A DNA stretch of 64,000 nucleotides from Pegoplata infirma (lineage: Eukaryota > Arthropoda > Insecta > Diptera > Anthomyiidae): the NCBI GenBank assembly GCA_963921195.1, contig OY992541.1:13000644-13064643 (forward strand). The letters run 5' to 3'. The position numbers and the translations under genes were made by a program. The notes below the pieces were generated by a model. That model saw nothing but the letters and a program-made list of their open reading frames with translations. It was not told where the DNA came from and did not search any database. Positions 21,685 to 31,374 of this stretch are shown in pieces. Numbering within the stretch: position 1 is the stretch's first letter; every line of letters starts with the position of its first letter.

Positions 21685-22980
21685 CAATATTTCTTGGAGA
21701 AATTATTGATACACTGACACAAAAGATTGTATACACGGAGAAAATTATTACACTGAAAAAAAAATATTTTAATGGTTGATTATTTAAGAAACTTCTTGGA
21801 GAAGCTTATAATCAAATTTTGGTACACTCAAACAAATTTTTTTGGTACACGGTGAAATTTTTTGTGAAAAATTTTAAGTGAATTTATTGGCTTTTTTAAC
21901 ACAATTTCTTGGAGAAATTGTAAAGCCACTGATATTGGTACACAATCACACATTTTTTGGGTACACTCAGCGAAAATTTTTTTATGAAGATTGTTGATTG
22001 ATCGTTTACAAAATTTCTGGGAGAAATTTATGATTCAAAAGCTACTTATATACAAATTTTTTTCTCAAAGATTTATTTTATTTTGTATAACCTTTTACAT
22101 TATATTTTTGATATTTTGGAAAACAAAAGGGGTTAGGCACAACGAGTTTTACTAGGTGATTTTTGCGCGATATATTTGTGTTTGTTTGTTAACACAATTT
22201 CTTGGTGAAATTGGCAAGCCAACAATTTGGTACACCGCGAAAAATTTATGTAAAACATTTGTCGATTATTTTGATTTGTTTACACAACTTCTTGGAGAAA
22301 TTAACAAGCATTGAATTTTGATACACTAAAAAAAATCTTTTTTTACTAAAATTTTTTTATTGAATTTCAACACAATTTCTTGGAGAAATTGCCACACCAT
22401 CGATATATCAGCACACTGCAAAAAATTTTTTGGTACACTGGAAAAAAATTTCTGAAAATTTATATCAAGTTTTGTTGATTTTCTTGTTTTTTAACACAAT
22501 TTCTAGGAGAAATTGTCAAGTCTACGACTTTGGTACACGGCAAAAAATTTTTTGGAAAAATTTTTATCAATTATTTTCGATTTTTTTACACAATTTCTTG
22601 GAGAAATTGTCAAGTCTACGACTTTGGTACACCGCAAAAAATTTTTTGGAAAAATTTTTATCGATTATTTTCGATTTTTTTACACAATTTCTTGGAGAGA
22701 TTGTCAAGTCTACGACTTTGGTACACCGCAAAATTTTTTGGAAAAATTTTTATCGATTATTTTTGATTTTTTTTTACACAATTTCTTGGAGAAATTGTTA
22801 AGTCTACGACTTTGGTACGCCGCAAAAATTTTTTGAAAATTTTTATCGATTATTATCCATTTTTTTTTAAAAACAATTTCTTGGAGAAATTGTCCTACCA
22901 ATCAGTAGAGTTCACCGTGGAAAATTTTTAATTGAATTTTTTGGATTTTTAAAACACAATTTCCGGGGGAAATTGATAAG
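21685..22980 (+). repeat. Leader array of ~13 palindromic CAATTTCTTGGAGAAATTG sites
   Basis: The 19-bp palindrome CAATTTCTTGGAGAAATTG recurs about 13 times (near 21690, 21797, 21902, 22012, 22195, 22283, 22372, 22496, 22590, 22687, 22780, 22875 and 22959), perfect or with one to four changes. Units are about 85-120 bp and share a following TTTGGTACAC motif and AAAAATTTTTTGG run. The four units from 22496 to 22875 are nearly identical. Several overlapping frames here (22430-22836) are repeat by-products. The arrangement recalls the reiterated protein-binding sites in the gypsy leader, but the motif differs. Confidence 0.85.
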
Positions 22981-23025
22981 CTATCGTTTTCTGGTACACA
23001 GCGAAAAATTTCTTGGAAATTTTAT

Positions 23026-26000
23026 TTGAGTATTGGGCATATTTTAATAAAAACGGAGAACATTGCAGAAAAGGAACAACCCGGTGAAAAGCAAGAAGCA
23101 AACAAAACAACAAGTCATCATTCGGGGTTGAAGTTGCCAGCATGTGAAATTCAAGTGTTTGAAGGAGGTTACTCCAAGTGGCCAGCTTTCCGCGATATGT
23201 TTAGGGCAGTCGTTATTAAACATCCGCATTTGTCTCAAGCGCAAAAACTTTACCATTTGCGAAGCAAAACAAAGGGGGAAGCTAATCAAATAGTTTGTCG
23301 TTTTGATTTAGTTGACGAAAGTTTCAATTTAGCCTGGGAAGCATTAGAAGATAGGTATGAAAATCCTCGTATCCTGGCCCATCAACAAATGAAGACGATG
23401 TTCGGGGTGCAGGCCATACAAAATGAATCTTCAAAGGCAATCCGGCAGATTCAAAGCGTTATCAACGAAAGTTTAAAAATTTTTGAAACTTTAGGGCTTA
23501 CAAAGACTTGGGATGCAATATTAATACATTTGTGTGCATCACGGCTTCCAGAAGAAACCATACGGGCTTGGGAGGTCACTTTAAAAGATCACAAAGTTTG
23601 GCCAACATGGCAGAACATGAGTGACTACCTCTCCCAGAGGGTCGAAATGCTGGAAACAGTTGCTGATTTGCGAAAACCTTACGTAAAGGAAAGCCATTCG
23701 TCAAAAAATCAGTCTTTTCACGCGCAATCGGTTTCAGAAAAGTCTAAGTTTAGCTGCAAAAAGTGTAAGCAGAATCATCCCTTGAGGCTCTGCAAACATT
23801 TCAAATCCCTGTCACCGAAAGAAAGAGTAAAATATGCATACGATGAAAAATATTGCATTAATTGTCTCTCCCCGGGTCACTTCAAACCAAAGTGTCAGAG
23901 TAAAAATCTTTGCACCAGGTGCAATGAGAAGCACCATACGATGCTACACATCGAAGACGGTGATAAGCGCAAGAAGCCCGCAAATACAAGAACTACAACA
24001 CATCCGTATCGTCATGATGACGAAAGGCCGTCATTTTCTGGTGCTCAGGCACAATCAAATGCTCCAAAAACTCAAGTAAACACAGCTGCAGCATCCACCG
24101 CTCCCGCAGAAAGGGTGCAAGCACATTTCGCTCAAAATGAAAGCACAACAGTTTTGCCTACAGCGTTAGTCAATATTGAAAAATCTGGAGAATTTTTCAC
24201 CATTAGGGCTCTCCTGGATGCCGGTTCTGAGAAATCATTTGTCACCAAGCGTATTCAACAACAATTGGAGCTGCCAATGGAGGCTCATAATTCTCAAATT
24301 TCTGGTCTGGGAGGAACTGTCGTAGGTAGTTCTAAAGGTCGTTGCTTTTTGACGTTAAAATCAAGAGGGTCGAATTTTAAAATAAATATCATGGCTATTG
24401 TGGTTTCTAAACTTTCACATTTTTTGCCCTCCCGACGAGTAAAGGTGTCCGGTATAGAGAATGTTAAGCATTTAGATCTTGCGGATCCCTATTTTTATAA
24501 GCCGGCAGCTATTGACATGATCATTGGAAGTGATTATTTGCCATATATAAACCTTAGCGGTGTTCAATCAAATGTTTTAGACTGCTTCGAAGCTAGAGAA
24601 TCGCATTTTGGTTGGTATTTGTCCGGACCAGCGGCAATAAGTGAGGTGCATTCATTTTCAACAATGGTTTCGCCATCAGCAGACTTCGTTCTCCACGAAC
24701 AAATTAAAAAGTTTTGGGAGATAGAAGAGGTTGAAAAAGACACTGAGATATCAGAAGCCGATGATTACTGCGAGAAATACTACCAAAGAACCACTTTCCG
24801 ACAGCCAGAGGGTAGATATGTCGTTCGCCTGCCGTTCAAAGAAGAATTTCCAACCGACATCTATTTGGGTCCTTCAAGGAATATGGCACTGGCGCAATAT
24901 TTTCGAATGGAAAAAACACTTAGCAGGACGCCTGAATTAAGGTCACAATATAGTAAGGTTCTTCAAGAATACATCGACTTGAATCATATGGAACCCGTAT
25001 TGCACAATGAAGCTCCAGCTGAAAAATACTCCTCGTTTTTTCTACCCCATCATGCGGTCGTACGACCTGAAAGTAAATCTACAAAAGTTCGCGTCGTCTT
25101 CAACGCCTCTAAGAAAACAAATAGTGGATTCTCCTTGAATGACGTTCTACATCAGGGTCCAATTCTACAATCAGATTTAATGAAAATCATTTTGCAATGG
25201 CGAAATTATAGATTTGTTTTCACCGGAGACATCGAGAAGATGTATCGCCAAATTTTGGTGCATGAAGCCGACCGCCCCTACCAACAAATTTTATTCAAAA
25301 GCGAATCTGAAAATCAAGTTAAAGCATACCAACTGAAGACAGTAACGTTTGGTGTGAATTGTGCGCCATTCCTGGCCATTCGAACTCTTCAAGAGCTTAG
25401 CAACGCATGCAAGAATCTGTATCCGAAGGCGTCGTTTATTTTGAAAAACGAAATCTACGTGGATGACATCCTGTCTGGTGGTCATGATCTGGAAGAAGCA
25501 AAAACCAAACAGTGCCAGCTTATAAAAGCTTTAAACTCAGCTTTCCTTCCAATGAAGAAAATAACTGCAAATGATCGAGTTCTCCTTGAACATTTGCCCC
25601 GGGAAGATCTTCTGGACGAAGATTTTTTAAAGTTTGACGATTCTAGCTCTATCAAAACATTGGGCATTCGATGGAATGCTATGACAGATTCGTTTTACTA
25701 TGTTATTGACCCAATTGAAATTACCCCATTAGCTACAAAAAGACAGATCTTATCAGTCATCGCAAAACTTTTCGATCCAATAGGGTGGTTAGGCCCAGTT
25801 GTTGTAGTAGCAAAACTATTGATGCAAGAGTTATGGGAAGATAAGGCAGGGTGGGATGAAGGCGTTTTACCACACATTCTCGTACGGTGGAACAAATTTC
25901 TACAAAATCTCCCACATTTAGCAACCTTAAAGATTCCTAGATGGGTAAACTTTTCTCCGCAGCACCAAATACAAATCCACGGATTCTGTGATTCGTCCGA

Positions 26001-28107
26001 GAAGGCATACTGTGGCACAGTATTTATTCGGACAACCGCTCCTGACGGGTCAATTAGCTGTCATTTGCTGGTAGCAAAAACAAAGGTCGCACCTCTAAAA
26101 AAGCTGACAATTCCTAAGCTTGAACTGTGTGGAGCTCTGTTATTAACAACGCTTATGAAAAGCCTAATAACGGACTACAAGTTCAAATATGAAATGTACC
26201 TATGGACGGATTCCTCAATCGTTCTAGGTTGGCTGCAAAAACCGCCTGATACTTTAAAGACTTTTGTTTCAAATCGTATCAAGAAAATAAATGCTTTTGC
26301 AAATAAAACTCATTGGAAGCATGTAAAGACCGACGACAACCCCGCCGATCTTGGTACCCGTGGCTGCTCCCCTCAAGAACTTATAGTAAGTGAATTGTGG
26401 TGGCATGGGCCTTCCTGGCTAAGACAACCTCCCGAGCTCTGGCCAGAACCTCGAACTTTCGATCCAACCGATTTGGAAACGAAAAAAAGTCCTAAAACAC
26501 AACTTAGCGCTAACTTTCATCTACATACCAATCATGGTGACGGTAAAGAAAAAAGGATCTCCTCGGTCACACCGACCGATGTGTCTGACGTGCTTGAAGA
26601 GTTTTTATCGCTTGACAAGGCGCTAAGAGTAATAAGTTATCGCTTTAGATTTATCAACCGCATCTGCAAGCGACCATTTTGTATTGATCCATACATCACT
26701 TCCAACGAAATTCAATTTGTGAAAACTCGTCTTATCATGGTCGCTCAGAAAAATCACTTCAACAGAGAGTACGATTGTCTTCAAGATAAAAGACCTGTTC
26801 ATCAAAAAAGTAGAATACTTACACTAAGCCCATTTATAGATAAAGAAGGGCTCCTCCGAGTAGGAGGCAGGCTAAGTAACTCCGGGTTAAGCTACGACGA
26901 ACGCCATCCTATAATAATACCTGAAAAGTCTCATTTTGCAAAACTCCTCGTCGAATATACTCATCGCATACTGCTCCACGCTGAACATCACATTATGCTA
27001 CGTGCGCTTAGACAAAGTTTTTATATACCGCGGCTTAGAAGCCTTGTTCGAAAATGTATTCGAAATTGCCGAGCGTGCACCATCTATAAACACAAGTTCC
27101 AGCGTCAAATAATGGCTACACTTCCTCCAGAGAGAGTAAATTTTTCGTTGCCGTTCACCTACACCGGTGTTGACTTTGCTGGCCCATTCAACGTGAAATC
27201 ATCACCTTTAAGAAACGCAAAATTAATTAAAGGTTACGCAGCAGTATTCGTATGTTTCTCCACTCGAGCAGTACACCTCGAAGCATGCTCCGACCTCTCC
27301 ACAGAGGCTTTCATGGCCTGCTTCGCTAGGTTCACGGGCCGACGAGGTCTGCCTAAGACCATGTTTTCCGACAACGGTCGCAATTTCCTGGGTGCCAGCT
27401 ACGCGTTATTAAAAATACATAACGTCTTTCTGAAAACCGCCGAACAAGCTTTAATTGAAAAGTACGGTTCCCACGGCTTTACCTGGTCTTTTATACCGCC
27501 ATATGCTCCTCACATGGGCGGCCTCTGGGAGGCTGCCGTCAAGAGCATGAAATCGCATTTAAAGAAAGTTGCAAATAATCTCACGTTCACTTTCGAAGAA
27601 TTCAGCACTCTCCTCGTTCGTATCGAAGCAGTATTGAACTCGCGTCCGATGTCTCCATTAAGTGAAAACCCTACCGAACTTCTTCCACTGACTCCAGGTC
27701 ATCTGCTACGAGGCGCCCCACTGATAGCACCACCTGAAGCCCCTGAAGAGCCACCTGTAGAAAAAATAAGTTTCCTCAAACGATGGGATCGACTTAAAGC
27801 TCTTCAACACGTATTCGCACGACGATGGAAAAACGAGTATATCACTGAGCTCCAGCGAAGATTCAAGTGGAAGACTGAATGCCATAACATCAAAGAAAAC
27901 GACTTCGTCATCATCAAAGACGATTTATTACCCCCCTCCGAGTGGCGGCTTGGCCGTGTTACCAAAGTGATCTACGGATCCGACAGCAAAGTTAGAGTTG
28001 CCGAAATCAAAACCCAAAACGGCTTGATACGGCGCTCAATAGTAAAACTATGCCTACTGCCCACAAACTGTGGCCCCCCTTCACCACTCCCAACCAACAC
28101 TCAATAA
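23026..28107 (+). CDS. BEL/Pao Gag-Pol polyprotein
   Basis: Single frame of 1693 codons counted from TTG 23026. It encodes the capsid-like and replication proteins of the element. In order: DUF1759-type Gag region (residues about 35-185); a Cys-rich segment with a perfect CCHC knuckle (C277, C280, H285, C290); retropepsin-like aspartic protease with DAGS at 398-401; reverse transcriptase with motif A around D735 and YVDD at 811-814; RNase H with D989, E1033, D1062 and D1108; integrase with an HHCC finger (H1318, H1322, C1348, C1351) and catalytic D1383, D1449 and E1502 (in GGLWEAAVKS); and a DUF5641-like tail (about 1590-1685). No stop or frameshift is seen and all these key residues are present. 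Oddity: the frame is open from 22936 but its first ATG is at 23197, already inside the Gag domain, so the true start is unresolved (spliced leader exon, non-AUG start or truncated Gag). Confidence 0.95.
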   Translation: MSIGHILIKTENIAEKEQPGEKQEANKTTSHHSGLKLPACEIQVFEGGYSKWPAFRDMFRAVVIKHPHLSQAQKLYHLRSKTKGEANQIVCRFDLVDESFNLAWEALEDRYENPRILAHQQMKTMFGVQAIQNESSKAIRQIQSVINESLKIFETLGLTKTWDAILIHLCASRLPEETIRAWEVTLKDHKVWPTWQNMSDYLSQRVEMLETVADLRKPYVKESHSSKNQSFHAQSVSEKSKFSCKKCKQNHPLRLCKHFKSLSPKERVKYAYDEKYCINCLSPGHFKPKCQSKNLCTRCNEKHHTMLHIEDGDKRKKPANTRTTTHPYRHDDERPSFSGAQAQSNAPKTQVNTAAASTAPAERVQAHFAQNESTTVLPTALVNIEKSGEFFTIRALLDAGSEKSFVTKRIQQQLELPMEAHNSQISGLGGTVVGSSKGRCFLTLKSRGSNFKINIMAIVVSKLSHFLPSRRVKVSGIENVKHLDLADPYFYKPAAIDMIIGSDYLPYINLSGVQSNVLDCFEARESHFGWYLSGPAAISEVHSFSTMVSPSADFVLHEQIKKFWEIEEVEKDTEISEADDYCEKYYQRTTFRQPEGRYVVRLPFKEEFPTDIYLGPSRNMALAQYFRMEKTLSRTPELRSQYSKVLQEYIDLNHMEPVLHNEAPAEKYSSFFLPHHAVVRPESKSTKVRVVFNASKKTNSGFSLNDVLHQGPILQSDLMKIILQWRNYRFVFTGDIEKMYRQILVHEADRPYQQILFKSESENQVKAYQLKTVTFGVNCAPFLAIRTLQELSNACKNLYPKASFILKNEIYVDDILSGGHDLEEAKTKQCQLIKALNSAFLPMKKITANDRVLLEHLPREDLLDEDFLKFDDSSSIKTLGIRWNAMTDSFYYVIDPIEITPLATKRQILSVIAKLFDPIGWLGPVVVVAKLLMQELWEDKAGWDEGVLPHILVRWNKFLQNLPHLATLKIPRWVNFSPQHQIQIHGFCDSSEKAYCGTVFIRTTAPDGSISCHLLVAKTKVAPLKKLTIPKLELCGALLLTTLMKSLITDYKFKYEMYLWTDSSIVLGWLQKPPDTLKTFVSNRIKKINAFANKTHWKHVKTDDNPADLGTRGCSPQELIVSELWWHGPSWLRQPPELWPEPRTFDPTDLETKKSPKTQLSANFHLHTNHGDGKEKRISSVTPTDVSDVLEEFLSLDKALRVISYRFRFINRICKRPFCIDPYITSNEIQFVKTRLIMVAQKNHFNREYDCLQDKRPVHQKSRILTLSPFIDKEGLLRVGGRLSNSGLSYDERHPIIIPEKSHFAKLLVEYTHRILLHAEHHIMLRALRQSFYIPRLRSLVRKCIRNCRACTIYKHKFQRQIMATLPPERVNFSLPFTYTGVDFAGPFNVKSSPLRNAKLIKGYAAVFVCFSTRAVHLEACSDLSTEAFMACFARFTGRRGLPKTMFSDNGRNFLGASYALLKIHNVFLKTAEQALIEKYGSHGFTWSFIPPYAPHMGGLWEAAVKSMKSHLKKVANNLTFTFEEFSTLLVRIEAVLNSRPMSPLSENPTELLPLTPGHLLRGAPLIAPPEAPEEPPVEKISFLKRWDRLKALQHVFARRWKNEYITELQRRFKWKTECHNIKENDFVIIKDDLLPPSEWRLGRVTKVIYGSDSKVRVAEIKTQNGLIRRSIVKLCLLPTNCGPPSPLPTNTQ

Positions 28108-28684
28108 TCCACCAAATTACCAATCCACAAGAGATAGTCGCTTAACAGAATACTAATATGCACATTACATTATTTTTTTTATTTCTTCCCTTTTAACCTA
28201 TTTAGACGATGTCTAGTAAGCCCCGCTGCCATCTGTGCTTTCTAAATCACCCACTCAACTATGGCTGGGTATTCCTGGAATTTAACCCTTTGTGAAGAGA
28301 ATGGGTTAGCGCTGCTATGGTCGCGTAAACCACGACCGAAACATGTTAATATCAACGCCATTGTGAAGTAGGCAGCGTCAGATCCATATTGATGTTGCAC
28401 GAATCATCATCAGTAAAATAATCAGATCATGTTCCAGTCAATTTTCCAGCCTCCTTGGCACAGGCAGCGCTGGCTCCCGAACATGTGCAAGCCTCCCTGG
28501 TCCACCATAGATCTGCAACTTGTCAAGAGTTGACGGCGTCATCGGGTATCTTACAATTGCCCAGATTTTGTTTAGCGACATCGTTCATCCAAAGCCGAGC
28601 CTTCTAAATGCATAACATCCGATCTTTGGCTGGGTCATTTCCGAAACGTGGAATGGGTGCTCCTTTCACTCCCGCCCGGGAATA
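28108..28684 (+). other. BEL/Pao 3' non-coding region
   Basis: 580 bp between the polyprotein stop and the 3' LTR, GC-richer than the surroundings. No long purine tract is visible; the element ends CCGCCCGGGAATA directly before the LTR, and the short GGGAA may serve as the plus-strand primer. A large-scale hairpin is not obvious. Confidence 0.8.
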
Positions 28685-29035
28685 TGTTAAACCCTGTTTA
28701 ACAATGGGTTAATTGAGATGTCAACGGATGGTGATGTATATATTAAGCTCGTTTAATTTTGTATTGATCTCTTATACCAATTTGATTGGCTCATTTAAAT
28801 TTGATATACACACTTTTCTTTGTGTGTATTAGTTTTTAGTAACATGATTTTTTTGTTCCTTTTTATTGTACAAAATAGAAGTTAGTTACATTTTTAGTAT
28901 TAGAAGAACAACTCAAGGGCATTGAAGCCTATAATAAAAGCGCCTAGTTTTAAACAAATTTGGTTCGTGAAGAACATTAAATAAAACAAGGACTTTTCAT
29001 TTCTATAATCATTAAACTGACTTTGGAAGTCAACA
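28685..29035 (+). repeat. BEL/Pao 3' LTR
   Basis: 351 bp, apparently identical to the 5' LTR by eye comparison, followed by the target duplication GTATT. Confidence 0.95.
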
Positions 29036-29307
29036 GTATTAAACAGATAAAACAGATATATAAGACTTAGCATATTTACTTGTTGTTGCTCTAAGTAGGT
29101 TGGTATTGCATTTGAGCGAAATAAGTTCAGCGATTCAAAAGTTATGAACGAAAATGTAAGAACACCTCGAAAATTGTGGTACATTCAACATAGCCTAAAA
29201 ACACAAAATGCTTTAATTCGGCTGCTGGTTGACACATGTGAACAGAATTGATCACCGAATGGTATTTAAACAAGTACAAACATGTTAAAAAAAAAAAAAA
29301 ACAAACA

Positions 29308-29822
29308 TGCATTTTTTCAACTTGAACCCAAAATATAATTAGAGCCCGTGCTCGATCTGTACTTACAGAAAAAATCAAATAAAATTACTGACAAAATATG
29401 TCGCCATTAGGCACGTCTCCGAAACAGAAAATGCAAATTCCTTCATTTGTGTCTGCAATTCCAGATCATGTTGGTAACCCTTGCGAAATAATGTAAGAGA
29501 CAAAAAAGTTGAAAGAAAGTATGAAGTGAGGTTGAGATTGCTAGAAATAGAATTGTAGTGTTGGAAACTGTCAAAATTTATTCTGTAGAAACTATAAATA
29601 TTCACATATACAAAAAACAGTTTTCATTAACAAGACAAACCGACGTTTAAAATTCTACTGATGATGACACTAACTGGGGTGTTTGAAACCGGTATAGGAA
29701 ATACCAGAAATGTCTATAATTTTTAGAAGTTCAATTTTTCTTCTGCATTTTTTCAACTTGAACCCTTATAACAAATATAATTAGAGCCCGTGCTCGATCT
29801 GTACTTACAGAAAAAATCAAAA
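29308..29822 (+). mobile_element. Retrozyme/Penelope-like short element with hammerhead motif
   Basis: A ~70-bp segment (TGCATTTTTTCAACTTGAAC ... AATTAGAGCCCGTGCTCGAT, 29308-29377) is repeated in direct orientation at 29744-29822, 436 bp downstream. Between them lies the hammerhead motif at 29649-29723. The last ~243 bp (29579-29822) recur inverted at 61725-61963. Tandem arrangement plus a type I hammerhead is the pattern described for metazoan retrozymes and for Penelope-like elements. No protein is encoded. The element sits in the right arm of the long-TIR element at a site where the left arm (about 19700) has none. Confidence 0.65.
29649..29723 (+). ncRNA. Putative type I hammerhead ribozyme
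   Basis: Conserved core CTGATGA (29658-29664) and GAAA (29685-29688), with GTC (29712-29714) before the predicted cleavage point. Stem I pairs AAAATTCTA (29649-29657) with TATAATTTT (29715-29723), 8 of 9 pairs. Stem II pairs GACAC with GTGTT around a TAACTGGG-like loop. Stem III has the AC/GT closing pairs, an internal loop and a GGTAT/ATACC helix. The paralogue at 61821-61895 keeps every core base and changes one stem II position from G-U to A-U. Catalytic activity is inferred, not shown. Confidence 0.65.
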
Positions 29823-30768
29823 AAAACATTTTCGTTGAAGTTTTTTTTTTACCAAAAGTTTTTTTTTCGCGTATTTTTTTTTTTAATTTTTTGTTTTTTT
29901 TTGCAAATAAATTTTTTTTGTGGAGGGTATCAATACATTCGACAAAGTCGAATTTAACTTTTTTTACTTGTTTTTTTTTTATATTTCGTGCCGAAAAAAA
30001 ATAAAAAAATTTTTAAGCATTTTCTATATGCTGGACGAAGTTTCTGTCTTAGACTTGCCCTAGTAAAATTGGATGCAGAAAATATTTGTAAAACATTTTA
30101 ACCCTCTAACTGCCTCTTTTATAGACATTTTGTATTTCTTTTAAAAAAGGACAAAAATTACCCTTTAAAACGGGACCTAGAGGGTTAATTTGGTCAAAGA
30201 AAAGAATCATCATAAAATTTTATAAAACACATCAGAACATCATTTTTAGCTTAAAAGTATATTTGCACTGTTTTTTGTCGTTATTTTTTAACACTGCTTT
30301 GTTAAAAAAAAATAACAAACATTGATTATTTATAATTGACCCTTTTTAAGCATTTTGCGCATGTCGCACAAACTTTGAACATTTGACAACCCCTAGTGAA
30401 ATTTTATGAGGAAAATATTTGTAAAACATTTTAGCCCTCTAAATGCACGTTTTATTAGACTTCTGTGTTAAGTTTTTGAAAAAGGACTAAAATGACCCCT
30501 GAAAATGGCAGTTAGAGGGTTAAAATGTTTTAAGAAAAGAACCGCCATAAAATTTCACTGTAGACATACTTTGAAGCTCAGATGTGTTGTTATTATAGTA
30601 TTTTTGACGTTTTCCAAACGCCTTTGATAAAAATATTAAAACTTCAGTGGGCTATAAAAAAGAAATCCGAACTGACTTTGCAAAACCCTTTGGTGATTTT
30701 GTTCACTTGATGGTCTACTTTCATATGGCGTTGAAGCCATTGAGGCTCATTTTTCTTGTTGCACAGTG

Positions 30769-31262
30769 TAATTTGAGTATTTTCTTAACGAAAAATTACT
30801 CAGAATCGTTAAAATCTATACAAAAAATGTATCAGAATGTGAAATTTTCTATACCAATTTAAGACATTTTTTTACAAGAAATTTTGCTACACGAAAAATG
30901 TGTTAGAAACTAAGAATTTATCCGGATCTCAGAATTTTTTTTATACAAATCTGAGATTTTTCGTATAGAAAAATTCACTATACAAAAAATGTCTCAGAAT
31001 CTGAGAATTTTTCAATACCAAAAATGTTTCAGAATCTTAGAATTTTTCAATACCAAAAATGTTTAAAGGAATCTCAGAATTTTTTAATGCGAAAAATATC
31101 TCAGATTCGGAAATATTTTTTTAAACGAAAAGTGTCTCAAAAACTGAGAAGTTTTTATATACATAAATGTTTTAGAATCTTTAGAGTTTTTCTGTACGAA
31201 AATTTTCTCAGAATCTAAGAATTTTTCTGTACGAAAAATGTTTCAGAAATTTTTAAGCATTG
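30769..31262. repeat. CTCAGAATCTGAG minisatellite, second locus
   Basis: About 12 units of TCTCAGAATCTGAGAATTTT followed by TCNATACNAAAAATG, the same family as 9540-10860 with CGAAAAATG spacers. It abuts the right end of the long-TIR element. The frame at 31024-31218 is a by-product. Confidence 0.75.
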
Positions 31263-31374
31263 ATCCCGGCCCGACAAAAATCTGAAAAATCTTTTAGGCC
31301 ATAAGAATTCATATTCCGCTTCAAGAGTAGCAAAAATAAAAAAAAAAGTTTTTGATGAAACGCCCTAATGGGTA

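Larger units (their letters stand above)
19950..29035 (+). mobile_element. Complete BEL/Pao LTR retrotransposon (9086 bp)
   Basis: Two 351-bp LTRs that appear identical by eye (19950-20300 and 28685-29035) start TGTTAAACCC and end GTCAACA. The element is flanked by an exact 5-bp duplication GTATT (19945-19949 and 29036-29040), as expected for BEL/Pao integrases. Order: 5' LTR, primer-binding region, about 2.7-kb leader with tandem palindromic repeats, one gag-pol frame (23026-28107), 580-bp 3' region, 3' LTR. Identical LTRs and an unbroken polyprotein imply a very recent insertion that may have been mobile. It lies in the loop of the long-TIR element. Confidence 0.97.
14801..30768. mobile_element. 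Long-TIR foldback element, expanded by nested insertions
   Basis: The ends CACTGGTCAACAA (left) and (reverse) CACTGTGCAACAAG open two inverted arms. Left arm pieces 14801-15255, 18312-18330 and 19188-19785 match right arm pieces 29190-29290 and 29823-30768 in mirror order, including the CCCTCTA-bearing blocks (15063, 30103) and a CATGCGCAAA word. Flanking triplets are TTA and TAA. Without insertions the element would be about 3 kb with arms over 1 kb. Nested in it are 15256-18303, 18331-19187, 19950-29035 and about 29308-29822. The same CACTGTG ends with TAA flanks delimit 39518-43315. No transposase frame is seen. Confidence 0.7.

Noticed and set aside
22430..22836. Overlapping plus-strand frames of 78-123 residues in three phases
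   Set aside because: They lie in the tandem palindromic repeats of the BEL/Pao leader, start at non-ATG codons in part, and exist in all phases because the repeats are stop-poor. No domain is visible.
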